Of a stretch of DNA of 64,000 nucleotides, positions 28,301-41,000 are shown in pieces; positions within the stretch are counted from its first letter, which is position 1, and each line of letters starts with the position of its first letter. Both the position numbers and the translations under genes were made by a program. Origin of the DNA: Clavelina lepadiformis (taxonomy: Eukaryota > Chordata > Ascidiacea > Aplousobranchia > Clavelinidae). The DNA is taken from positions 5,024,501 through 5,088,500 of the forward strand of contig NC_135241.1 of NCBI RefSeq assembly GCF_947623445.1, in the 5' to 3' direction. The notes beneath the pieces are model-generated. The model saw only the letters and a program-made list of their open reading frames with translations, searched no databases and was not told the DNA's origin.

Positions 28301-30081
28301 GGTGAGTCGATAACCTGCAATGAAAATGACTACTTTCTTTCAATCGCGTTTTTGTATTGTAGTTGTATTTTGTAAACCATAAGTTGTATTTTTAACACAG
28401 GTAATTATACACGAGCAATTTGATGTCTATGAAAGTGACATCGCCCTTATCAGGCTTGACGAACCAGTTCCTCTTGACACAGAAATAATCCAACCAATCT
28501 GTCTTCCATGCGGGGAAACCCCTGAAGAAAAAACAAAGTGTTGGGCCACGGGTTTTGGTAGAACCGGTAAGTTTATTTGGTTATACGCTATTGATGGTTC
28601 TTGTGTACTAATAAAATAGACGATTTTGTGTTTGCATAAGGCGGGAAACCACAATCGGCTATATCTAACTTTACTCACCACAAAAAGAAAACTAACATAA
28701 TAATTAGGCATAATAATTAATTATGCTACATATGTCCAGAATCTACTGGCTTCAACCCATCCGATGTCTTGTTGGAGGTGGACTTGCCAATTGTGTCAAC
28801 CGATATGTGCGCTCAGTCGTATAAAGATTACCAGCACATAGACTCAGAAACTATGATGTGTGCCGGCTATCCCGAAGGGCAGAAAGACGCTTGCACAGGT
28901 AATTAACTGTACAGGCACGACGTTATGACACTAATTACTACAACATTGGCTATAATTAAAGCATTAAGGTGACGAGACGCAGTGGCCTTTAAAACGTCTT
29001 TGAAATAGAATTGTCAGTTTTGTAACATAATTATTTTCGACACGGTTTGTTTCTTGTATAGGAGACTCTGGTGGGCCACTGGCCTGTCAACGTAAAGACT
29101 CTTGCGAGTGGTACTTGGCCGGTATTACGTCGTTTGGCAAGGGATGTGCCCAAGCCGGATTCTACGGCGTCTACGTCAACGTGGTTAATTTCGAACCTTG
29201 GATACGAGAAAATATGGGCGATGACGCTGGTGGTTTATGTAAGTGTCAATTGTTACATGGACCATATACTGTTCCTGATTACCTTTTAGGAATGGTTTTG
29301 CTATGGAAGAATGATAAATTTTGGTTATCAAGCATAAACTGAATAGAATGGTCTTAAAGAGACAAAACATTAAACATAACCTGATTAGCATCGTAATGAA
29401 GTAATAATCCTCTTGCATGAATATAAGTTATAGTTTGTAGATAAAGCCTATACATGACCGTACTGTATACAATGTAAAAATAATGGAAGTTTTTCAGTAA
29501 TGCTTTGTCTTAAAATAAATTTATGAAATTTTATATAAAAGTTGGCTGTTTTATTGTCAACAACAAGCTGAAGGCTTAGAGTAAATTATTCATTTTATAA
29601 TGCAAACAGGCCGAAAAATATACAACCCATGCAGAGGGCTGAGCAATACCGGCAGAAATTGTTACAAGAAGCTGCACATGTGCGCCACCTACTCACACTT
29701 CGCAGAGATAAATTGTTCGTTAGCATGTTGTCAGCTCAAGAATGGAGGTAGAAAAAGGAGTGGTTTGGTGTCGATTAACCATTCCTACTCCTACGGTTTT
29801 ATCTTGAATATCGTCTGTAAATCGTTAAAGATAGATTAGCGTGTTATCATTTTCTTGGAAGGAAATGACGGATTCATTTTCTTAATTTTCGTGAAATAAA
29901 ATAATATTAATTCATTAAAACGTACATGTTAACAAGAAGTGATTACTTTGCAGAAATTCCTGACTGTGAAGACAAACCGGAAGTTGCTAATGTGTGCAAA
30001 ACTTACGTCAAAGAATGTAACAACCCAGTTCTGCGAAGTTTCATGTGGAGAAACTGCCGGAAAACCTGTCGGTATTGTTGA
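25335..30081 (+). CDS. Secreted ShKT-EGF-EGF-trypsin-ShKT serine protease, copy B
   Basis: Tandem paralogue of copy A. Exons: 25335-25360 (tentative), 26541-26599, 26801-26908, 27009-27125, 27300-27458, 27652-27767, 27904-27989, 28199-28301, 28401-28566, 28740-28898, 29062-29238, 29610-29747, 29954-30081 (513 residues). Order: hydrophobic signal (VVAVLALLISIS), ShKT ending YCPLTCGLC, EGF with NGGCDQICTW, EGF beginning DINECEE, propeptide cleaved at R180|VYGG, trypsin domain, seven-Cys module ending LACCQL, and ShKT ending NCRKTCRYC. The triad is about H221, D271 and S369; KDACTGDSGG again gives an S1-pocket Asp. The first exon is chosen only because its phase (2) and length fit copies A and C; exon 2 onward is solid. 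The GDSGG exon is far closer to copy A in DNA than its neighbouring exons are. Confidence 0.86.
26165..26235. repeat. Imperfect palindrome in protease B intron 1
   Basis: Arms around TTTGGCACCAAATGGTATA fold against TATACCAAAGGGGTCCAAA, with the symmetry centre near 26209. The flanks carry repeated AATAAGCAC/TAAGCACG motifs (26070-26310). CAGGGTTGCC at about 26042 looks like a transposon end, but I found no partner terminus, so the element type is undecided. Confidence 0.35.
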
Positions 30082-31469
30082 GCGTTTTGTCAGCGAAAAT
30101 GTCACTGCAGTGGGCAAAGCTTTTAATCCGCCTCAAAGCTATAAATATCTTCCACGTATGTAGCAAACATAATGTAATGATACGTGAGAAGTAAAGTTAA
30201 ACAGGTTAAATTATTTTTAAATGTTTAAATATGGTACAAGAAAGCAACGCATATTTAGTGACATTTGTGACATTCTTTTGAACAACGGAAAACATTTTTC
30301 TTTAAATTAGGTGCTAACCACAAGCGACTATTAATTATTATTTATTTATTTAACAAAGGCGTTTATAGCGTATTGGCGCCTGATATGAGCCTAATCTGCT
30401 TATATTCGCTTGTTTGAGCTGCGACTTCTTCGTACATACAGCTAATTTTAAAACATGATTTTTTTGGTTTGTAATTTTTATTTGCCAAAGCGAATTCAAA
30501 GCTTCCCGACTTGCTTGTCATTTCTCGTTGAAATTCCATTGATCACTGTGTCCTGGATGGCTTATTTATTTTGTTTATTTAGACCTGACTTTTGTTTTCT
30601 CTTCTCAAATTTTACTCACCTTGTTGTGAAGTAGACGTTTTAATTTTCGTCTGCAGTAATTATTTAATTGAATCGCTTGATATCAAGTCGCCGTCATCAC
30701 CATCAATTGACCAATCAAAAATAACATACAATGTTGTTATAATTGTACTTAAACATTGGAAAATATGGGCGTCTTAGGAAAATCATGAAAACGAATGAAA
30801 ACACATGCGCGGATAAAAATCATCAAAACTGTTTTATCATCAATGACAATATATAGCGTTATAGGCTATACCGTGCACTGTCATGTTTACAATTGTGGGA
30901 TATTTTTGTGCATTTCTATGAATTCCGTATATTGTAAACGAAATTTTACTAATTGCTTCTTATCGTTGGAATAAATTTTACGACTTTCCTCTCCATCATA
31001 CGTATTCGCTAAAGGCTGTCTTACAGTGATAGGCTTAACTAAATTGTTTCGCATGAGTAGTTTGTTGTTCTTAGTTTACTTCGCCGCTTAAGAGTATACT
31101 ATAATCCGGTCAAAAATCTTATCCCGGTCAATCTTTAAAGAGTTGCTTTTCCAACTGGAGTTTGTTGCATGTCAGTCAACGTTACATTGCAGATGTACAT
31201 GAATCAATGGAGCGTAAATCTTTGTACATCAGCGGCCCAGAGCAGGCTTGGTAAAGCAACAGACTGAAGGCAAAAAGTTAAATGTGTTGCATGTACAAAA
31301 TGCAGATTCCTGTAATTGTTAGATGCAGGTTTTTTATAAAGAGACGTATAATAGCGGGAAGGTAAGCCTTTGCGACAGAATATATGCAATACTGCTGTTA
31401 TGATTGCAAGCTAAGCAAAATGTGGTCTACTGTACTTATAGAAAAGTCTGGGTTCATAGCACAGGAATA
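30082..31469. other. Intergenic, protease B to LRR gene
   Basis: No coding exon is seen. A T-rich stretch with TATTTATTTATT occurs near 30340. TATAAAGA at 31335-31342 is a plausible TATA box for the LRR gene, 128 bp before its start codon. Confidence 0.4.
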
Positions 31470-33602
31470 ATGCATAGCAACTGTCTGATTGTGTTCTCGA
31501 TTTTTCTATTATTTGACGTTGCAAGATGCAGTTACCAAACAATTACAGAATGCCCGGAAATGTGTGTTTGCGAAAATACTATCTGTAAAAGAAGAGGTAC
31601 ATATACAGTGGAATACCATATTCAATTTGAAATATTTATACCCTATTTACTTATTATTATCAATGACAAAGCCTATAACTGATACCAACAGCAGCATAGA
31701 ATGTTTGTGATTAGTTTGAAGGCATGATTAGCTTATCTGGATTGGTATGATGTCACAATCTTTTCCGACTGAGGAAAGTCTTTGCACGACTTAGAGATGA
31801 TTCCTCATCGCTTAAGCCCGGTTACCAAGCTTGTTTTAGTGCAAGATCCGATCGACAAACAAATTTTTTTGTTTGTTTGTTTGATATTTTTATATTGCCC
31901 GAGTTTGGAACTGTTACCCAGTCACACTGAAAAAGAGCAAGCGTCGTTCATGTCTTGCTCGAAGACATTACAACGGTAGCGCAACGCAAGGTATCAAACC
32001 CTTGTGACATAATAGAAGCCAGGTGCTTTTCGCTCTGCCACCGAGCCGACAACGGGTTCCGAGCAAACTAAAAAGTACCTAAAAATAAAAAGACTAAAAC
32101 TTACACCTTCCTTCTGTGTATGACTTGTATATTTAGGAAAATTGAGAAGATTAGAATGCTCTGGGGTTGCCGTAAGTTGTTACGGGAAAGGTTTGGATCA
32201 AATCCCACCGGGAATCCCAGCAAACGTCACCGGTTTGTCATTTAGCAACAACAACTTTCGGGTGATAGATTTGGATTATTTTTCGAATTTCACACGACTG
32301 ACAGACCTCATTGTCAACGAAAATAACGCCACTGAACTTAGGATTGGCAGAGACATAAGGTAAAATTAAAATATTTTTATCCTTTTCGTCAGTTACCACA
32401 CCGAAATTTCTAACTGTTAGAGCTTGCAAAATATATATTAGTTGTAAAAACGTTTTATTGAAAAGCGATACGGTGACGAAAAGCTGTATATTTTAAGTTA
32501 CATGTATGATATATTTTCTAAAACTTGTTTGCAGAAGCTTGAAACGACTAACTTTGAAAGGGAACCAGTTGACAGCACTACCTCCCAAGGGCTTAACCAA
32601 AATCAAGAATTTGTTAACACTAGATCTTGAAAATAATCAAATTCAAGACATTCGAGGTATAAAAGCAGTAAAATTCATATAACTTATATATTAGATTTTT
32701 TTGGTTAAAAACAATGACTTAATTGAAGATATGTAGGTGTGCGTTTTCCACGAAAGCTGGACCTTTTAAATCTCAACCATAATCAGTTGAGAGCGCTACC
32801 AGCCGGCATTTTCCGAAAGTCTAAACTCCTTCGAGTTCTGAAGTTAAACAATAACAGGATAGACACCATACACAACCGTGCTTTCAAGTATCTTATAGGC
32901 CTTGAGGTAGTGACATCTGTGAATAATGTTTACAAAGTATATTGCTTAAGCAGTTTTAAATAATTAACCAATGAAAACTGTCGCCAATTACAATAACAAT
33001 ACAGATTTTGTTTCTTTAGAGTTTAGAAATGGAAGGTAACTTACTACGTACACTCCATAAAGATGCTTTCACGGGTCTGCCTAAAGCCTGGTATCTAAAC
33101 TTGAAAAATAACAGAATCAGTGATATACACCCAATGAGCTTTCGCTTGTTTGGGTTCAAAAATGAATTTCATCATCAGATTCATTTGGAAAACAACAAAC
33201 TTCGGTTCTTTGACAGAGATCTTTTGGGTATCTTTATTACACGGGAGTAAGAACCGTCTGAAAATTTGTTGGCATAAAATTAGATTTTTCTGTAAACCAT
33301 GTTTCTTTAGACTTTTGTTTCAATCTGGATTGTATTTTCCGATTTTAAAAAAAGATTAAGATCCACTATAGTGGAGGTTTGTATACCTTACTCTCATGGT
33401 CGTATTTTTCGGTTGCATGTATAGGAATCATTATTCGTTTCATTTCGCTGGTAACCCGATATTCTGCGACTGCAATTTGATCAACGTTAGAGACGAGGTG
33501 AAACATTTAATCGGGGACACGCCAAAGATGGTATGCGATTCGCCGGAGGAGAACAGAGGAACCAATGTCAATGTGCTTGAAATAGAAACCTGCTGCTTCT
33601 AG
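31470..33602 (+). CDS. Small secreted leucine-rich-repeat protein
   Basis: Unassigned extracellular LRR protein. Exons: 31470-31596, 32137-32359, 32535-32656, 32737-32906, 33020-33246, 33425-33602 (348 residues). It has a signal peptide (LIVFSIFLLFDVARC), then an LRRNT-type cysteine cap (ECPEMCVCENTICKR). About seven LRRs follow, with LxxLxLxxN spacing (LKRLTLKGNQLTALP, LLTLDLENNQI, LDLLNLNHNQL, LLRVLKLNNNRI, LNLKNNRI). An LRRCT cap follows, beginning NPIFCDCNLI and ending in a terminal CC. No transmembrane helix or GPI signal is evident, so secretion is likely. It resembles Slit/decorin/variable-lymphocyte-receptor-type LRR proteins in general layout but I cannot name an orthologue. The donor at 33246 is chosen because it keeps the reading frame into the LRRCT exon. 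Intron 1 contains a SINE. Confidence 0.8.
31740..32051 (-). mobile_element. tRNA-derived SINE in LRR intron 1
   Basis: Read on the minus strand, the head resembles a tRNA gene with an internal pol III promoter. The A box is TGGCAGAGCG (about 32041-32031) and the B box is GGTTTGATACC (32000-31990). The non-tRNA tail extends to about 31740. Part of the tail (CTAAGTCGTGCAAAGACTTT and flanks) recurs on the plus strand at about 45690-45750, confirming repeat status. Exact ends and target duplication were not resolved. Confidence 0.65.
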
Positions 33603-35076
33603 CGCAGGTACTCAGCGGGAGTAGCGTCTTTGTAAAGATATTGCAGCATGTTTTAACCTACTTCTAAATATTACACTAACTTTGCTTTTTTAATCTTGCT
33701 GCTTTTTCTATAGTAAAATGAGTTTGGCGCTAATAAATATTTACAAGTGATTAATGGCGTATATGAACCGAGCCTGCAAACAAATTCTAAACTTAATGGA
33801 ACGCAGGGGCAACTTGACACAACTACTTTTGCTCATGGCATAGCTTATAAGTAATATATTTGCTGATCAGCTTATTACAGAAAATTCCAAACTTTCTGTG
33901 TTGCCCAAAGCTGGTTACCTAATATAATTTGTGATACACTTGGATCACAAATTGTAATCACTAGGAAAAAGAATGTTGAGACGTTGAAATCAAACAATTT
34001 GGAGTATTAAAGGCATCTTCAACTAGATATCATAGCTAGAATGAAAGAAAACGTTTATTAAATATCTAGCTAAGTCACATGATCACGAAAAAAACGAGCA
34101 ATGTTTAATGACCACAATCATAATCATATTAAATTAATATCAATGAATTTCAACTGAGAACTGATTTGACATCTACGTCACATGATGGAACAAACAAATA
34201 GCACACCTGATTGGCGTTCCGCGATTCAAATTCAACCGTACCACAATTAAATTTATGTCTGGACTGACAAAAAGTGAGAAACAAGAAAAGCAGTTAGGAC
34301 ACAGTTCATACGATAAGTGTCAGGATCTGAACATCTCAAGAACAATAATCCAATGAATCAAAAGAAAACATCGATTGCAGACTGCAGTTAAGTGCAAGGG
34401 ATGATCCCAAAATTGTAGGAAACACAAGACATCTCCATAAAGAAAACCAGGTTAAACGCTTTGGCAAAAAAATTGCGCACACGAAACGACAAAACAATTT
34501 GCACTCAACACTCACTTGGGTAATTGAATAGCAGCAGTATCATGCTGATGCAAGCGTTACCAGTCCACAACGGTGAAATATATTAGTTTGACGCAATTCA
34601 TGACTTTAGTAAGTACTGACATTTCTGAGCTAGTACGAAAAAGTCAACTGTATATGAACATGCATGATGAAAAGGTGGAAAAGCAAAGACAAGTGCACTT
34701 ATAATTGTTTGCATAAAAAGTTCCCTTTGTTTTATCAAAATATGTTGTGCAGACAAAAAATAATGAAGCCAATAAATAGTCTAGCACGGCTTCTTCCATA
34801 AACCTGAATTGCCACCTTTTAAACAGAACTCAGATAGGAGGTAAGCTGGACCACTTTTTTATGATTAGTGATTTAGAGAATTTCTGGCCAAACACTAGCC
34901 TGTAAGAAACTAATCTGACAAGCTGAAAATCATGATTTTTTCTATACGAGGCATAAGTCAGGAATATTTATGGAACTTAAGTAAAAGTATGCTTTGATTT
35001 CGTAACTTTAGTTCAACTAAAAACAAAATCAGAGATTTGGTTAAATGGCTAACAAAAGTTCATTAAACACGAGAAA
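33603..35076. other. Convergent intergenic between LRR gene and MTMR10-like gene
   Basis: This stretch contains both 3' ends. An AATAAA at about 33733 can serve the LRR gene. No exon, RNA gene or clear transposon is visible. Confidence 0.4.
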
Positions 35077-38000
35077 TTAAACCGAGGAAACATAGCTTAT
35101 TGCTTCCTTCGGTGGTACCAGTGGCTTGTTAGGAGGCATAAGAGCCTTCTTTGGGGGTTTCGCCCTTATTGAACTGTGCCCTCCAACAGCTTCTTGCAGA
35201 TTGTCCGATGATGAAGACGTCACCATACTGGTAGGAGCGACGGATAATTTCTTTTCCTGGTTAGTTGATGTATGGGAAAAATCTGACTGGGACCTGGTGT
35301 GTTTATTGCGGTTTCGTGATCCGAAGCTAAACAGGGAACTGCTTCGTAGGAAGTTGGTTAATGGTGACCCTATGGACGAAAAATAGGTTACTCTGGATGT
35401 TACTAATTTCAATGTGTCCACATAGTCGACTTTCTGAATAGCCAACTGTATATGAGCTTCCTGTAAGGGTGGCGTCTACCAGTAATAACAGGTCTTCTAA
35501 ATTAACATGAAATGACACACTGTTATGCAAATTCTTTTATTAGAGCTCTTCATACTTGAGTCAACTATTGTCAAAACTTTGAAGTCCTGACAACTTTGTT
35601 GTCACTTGATAGATAATTGCTTAATGAAATAATTACTCCCAATCATTCTTAAAAATCTTACCCACCTAAGACAGACTTTCTGTTAATATCTTTTATTGGG
35701 GAATAAGGATAGAAATTTGGAAGGAAGATCGGTGTGTCTGGAGGATCCAATGCGGCAGTTTGGTTTTTTTCTGGTGCCGGGGAATGGCAAAAATACATTC
35801 CACTTTCATCACTAGAGACACTGCTGTTGAGATGGTTTGTCTTGATGATGTTAAGTTGTTTCTTCAGTTCTAAAACCTGTCCGTGATTGTATGGTCAGAA
35901 AACAGTTTAGGTCATGAAAGGCATAAAAATACATTTTTGTGTGTGTTGGAAGCAATGAATACCTTATAGTGCAAAGCATAAATTTCATCATATAATAACG
36001 ATTCCTGCTGGTAAATTGAGGAGGGGCCGCCACCAAACAGCTGAGACCAAGCAATCCACCTCAAATAACAAGCATTCCACAAACGCATGTTTGCAACTCC
36101 GCACTGCGGATAAATTATTTGATCTGGAAAGGAAGATAAAGGGAGTTAGAGAATTTGTAAAGGCTGATAACAAAATGCAGAATTTTCTCAGTCAGTGCAT
36201 TACTCCAGGAAATATGAAGTGTGATGCAATTATTCTCAATAAATTCGGTTTTTTTTAATTTTCCAAAGCATGATCTAAAATACGAGACTAATCTAATGAT
36301 TGCGTATTTTAATAACTAATTGAGAAGATCTGTTAGTTTTTGCATTTCGCCAAACTACTTTGTAAAGTTTTATCATGAAAAAGACAATGCTAGCTGGTGA
36401 AATGTTGTAAACAAAAAATCAAATGTTGGCTAGTGACAATTTACAACCTAACCTTGTTTAACTTGTACTACAGCAGGTGGTCGTGTAAGATCTTGCATCG
36501 TGCAGTGATAAAACTCTGCCGGAATAGCATCCGACGAGGAGGACTCGGGGTCAATTGATTCTTTTTCTTTCCCACTTCGTTTTCTTCGAAGTGACCACCC
36601 TATCTTTTTCTTTTTGTCGTTTTCAGGAGTTTCTGTCCCAAGGATAGCCATCACTCCTGTCTGGCTGTTGTAGTGAAGCTGTAGCTCTTCAGATGCTGAG
36701 GAGTTTCTAAGTGGAACATCCAAGAGGGATTGATTAAAGGAATTCATTGGTAATGATTTCTTCCTTAGATCCGGGAAGCTGCTTGGGGATGGAAGGCTTG
36801 AATTGCTGTTCTCTATGCCAAGTGAATCCATAGAAATGTCGAGACGGAGTGGAAGATTGACTCGAGATTTTTTACAACCAGGAGGGGATAATACGGAGTC
36901 ACATAGTGTATGCAACCCGGATAACTGCACTCTAAACATAACAACATCAAGGTTAAAATACAGATGAAAAATCAGAAGTAAAGTTATGTAATTCTGTGCA
37001 GCATATCGGTAAATGCACGTAATATGATAGGTGTACAAAGTTGCACACATGCATGATATACCTATAAAGTGGGTTGTTAAACAACTTCATATCATTTTTG
37101 TCGTACTGCATATGCCAGTTCCAAATAGGTAATGTTTCCCACGAAGAATTTTTCAAACAGCGCTGCATGAACAAACACAAAGCAAGCATTAAGATTTGAA
37201 ACCTACGATGAAAAAAATTCGCAACAAACATCATAATGAAAGCTTTAAAGTACAAAATCCTGTTATAATGACCATTGACATATTCATGATATACTAACCT
37301 CAGATGCTTTAATGCTTCTTTGTCTGTGCCTCTCATTATTGAAGATAAATGTATCAAATATTGGTACCCTGGTACCGTCGTACAACACAGTAAGAAAGGT
37401 AGAAGAAAATTCGAACGCACTCGGGTGTTGCCTCATCAGTTGCCACACACAGTCCAGGAAGAACAGAAATACAGGTGACTGTATAAGAACAAATCTTTAT
37501 TAATTAAAAGAAAGTACAAGTACATTGTACTTCCCACGTCAAGAATTCTGTATTCTCATATTTCTTTCTAATAAAGTTGTTGGGTTCAAGCCCAATTTCT
37601 ATTGCATAACTTCTTCATATTTTCAATTTGTACTAGTTTTATTTTTTATGCTTTTTCTTTTTAAATTATGTTCTACTGACTATCTTTATTCAAACGTTAC
37701 TTACCATCTTCTGTGCGGATTCTGTGGTATCAGACACCGTTGCAGTGATGACGCTGTTAACAGTCTTCTGCTTGATGGGTTGGTTCAGGTGGCCTAACCT
37801 GACAAGAAAAGGGTATCCCCCAACTACCCATTCTCTCTGAACTAAAGCTTGAAATCCATCAAGTGTCCGACATACAGGATCAACCATCACTTGAACCAGG
37901 GAAGTCACGGCAGGTGATAAGTCTATTCCGGACTGTTCTGTTGTGGAGTTTTGAAGAAAAAACAGTGAGGGAATCGTACACCAGGTAGAAAAAGTATGCT

Positions 38001-41000
38001 AAAGACAGCATTTGATCCAGAGCATATTTTTAATGAGTCATTTGCTACCGCTATATTGTAAGATTTCTGTAGAAAACCATAGATTGTGGTATTCTCAACT
38101 GTCGGGTCATACCTCGAATCATGACGTTTTGGTTTCTTTCGACCAGGCACTTCGCTGCCTCACTAGCCACATTAAGCACAGTGCTAATGTGTTGCAGCCA
38201 CTTGCAATGATGCAGCGACAAGATCCAAGCTGAATCTGAGTGCCAGTAATCTTCTTCAGTAGCTGAATCATGAATAAGAGGAATTGGTTTAGTCTCGACC
38301 TACCATAGCACAATCACGCATTGACAACTCAAAACTCTCATGAACCTGGTGTGCAGTTGTTTTTCAACTTCGTAAAACTCTGTTGCAACTGCGAGTGGGT
38401 TGGGCAAAGCTCACTGAGATCTATTATTCTGTAGAATGTTGATAACATGAAATAATTGCAACACCATGAAGAAAAAAATATTTAAGACAAATGAGTGAAA
38501 GCAAAGTGCAATGCTGGGGCCATCCTGGAAAACAACGAATGAACTTCATAGAAGAATTTACATTTTCCACTACAGTGTGACCAATGACCATAACAACTAA
38601 TTCCCTTGCTACAAAATTATAATGTAAAAACATAAACAAGAATGATTTACGAAATCAAGAAATTGCTTTAAAAAGCAATGAAGCTACGGACTGTAACAAC
38701 GTACTTCAATTGGCTGCCATTAGGTCCTGCTTTCTGTATCGCGGAATAAAACTTCTTCTCAGCAGCAACAAACTCTGTTTCTGATCTCAGTTCAGCAGAT
38801 CGAGTCAAAGTGCAACCAGTGGGGGATGACCAACACCAGGCCTGTGATGTATCAACGGATAAATAAAGTCCTCAACGTTTCAGGAAAAATTAGCTGTCCT
38901 GGTCTTTACTTAGACTAATTTGTAGTCTACACAATTGAATTGCACCATACAAAATAGCTTGCCTTATTAAAAATATCATGTATAGGTCAAACCATCAAAC
39001 AAACATTCACACATGTATATACCTCCGTAATAATATTTTAAACTGCCTCATAAGCAAGAGCAAGCAGTTAAACATAACATGAATTAAAAATTGTAAATGT
39101 CACAAAATTGGCTCCTCATATTTGAATGGTCTTTAAATCTTATTAAGTTTGATAATGGAAAAATCAAGGACAGTTTGACAGAGACAGTATCAGCATTAAA
39201 TGAGCAACTCAAGCAATTATATTAGCTGAATACATAGGTAACTGACGTCAAATACCACTGATTTATTCAAAATAGTGTTAAAGAATGCAAGCTAATTCCG
39301 GCTTTTCCCAAACACAAGTTTGATGTCACATACACTTGTATATGCTGCATACACTTAAAAACTTACCGGAAGACGGTTATTGTAATACTGGTTGGCTGTT
39401 TCCCTGAGCTCGTTGTCTGTAAGAGTAATAGGTACCACAAGAAACTCTCCCATACTAAATAAAATATGTGGCAAGGGTTAGGGTGCAATCTAATACCTAC
39501 ATATGCTAATAATTTTCCATAACTTTTCAAGAAATATTACAACAATCACGGATATTAAATGTTGTGTTTGCTCAATCGGGCAAAACAAACAGTAGTAATT
39601 ACATTTCCAATTTATACAATAGATAACATCATCAGCATTATTTGGCATACACAGTACAGTAATAAGCAGAGAGTGAGACATGTCACTAACAGCAAGGTAA
39701 ATCATTAACTGCTCTAGAGACAGAACTGCAGCAAAACATGATCTGTATCAGGTACCAATTTGAACATAGTGCAGTCCACACACAAGTATGAATCATAAGT
39801 TCTGTTTCCATGTTGTAAATTAAGTAATATTATTATCATATACATGTAGATGGATAAGAGCTGTACAATGCTATTCTTGAATAATATTGAAAGAGAAACA
39901 TAATAAATCAACATGAAAATGTCTAAGCCATGTTGTGAAATAAACTAATCCAAAATGTAAGCACATCCATCCATAATGACAACAACTATATATCCTATTG
40001 GCTATTATGAATATCGGTCAAAAGGAAGTAGATGCAGTTTTGCATGAAGTGTATATAAATTTTCATTATACATACGTTTCCGAAGTTGTAAAATTTTGGT
40101 TGACAGATGAAACTCTCCAAGTTAACTCCATATTATGTTCTTCTAACTTTACTTGCCAATCTCGGTAATTACGAAACAAAGGAATAGTACAATCTAAACA
40201 AGCTCCGTAAGTAAGATTGAATACTTCAAAACACATTGTTTTAATAATTTTTTACTATGGCAATATGTTTATTTTGTGAACAGAGCTTTCTAATACTATG
40301 AGCATTATAAGCCTATGCTATAGGTATGAAAGTCAAAAAATGATTATAACAGCATCATGCCTGATTTAATTGTACCACCTTCATTGAAATCTTTACCCGG
40401 GTCATAATCAAAAGCAAACAAAAGATTAACATTAGCTGGATATGCATGATGTAAAATGGCTGTTACAACCTGAAATATGAAAACTAAGGTGACATTTGAG
40501 TAATACAACTGTGCATAAAATATATAGATCCACATTATTGTATTTAATGGTAACTGTTTATATCAGTGGTTCTCAACCTTTTTAGCTTGCGGACCGGTAA
40601 AATTTCAAAACCAATTTTGCGGACCGGTAGACCTTCAAAATCAGCCTACTTTTGAACAGTTGGGCACAACACTTGCAGCATTGTGACGTACGATAAAGTC
40701 CAAAGTAGACCATGAATTCTATGTTACGTCACACTGCTGCAAATTACGGAACGGGCGAAGCTATAAATCAGTTTAAAATTTGATGTTTTATTTCTTTAAT
40801 CCATGGACAAGCCTTCAACATTTTGCATTTTGCAATTGAGATATAAAATTGCAATATAATTGGCGGACCGGCAGGAAAGATGATGCAGGTCAGTACCGGT
40901 CCGCGGACCGGCGGTTGAGAACCACTGGTTTATATGACAATGTGATGGTCATATCAAAACTCAATTAATTCAAACCATTTAACATGACTTGTAACAACAT

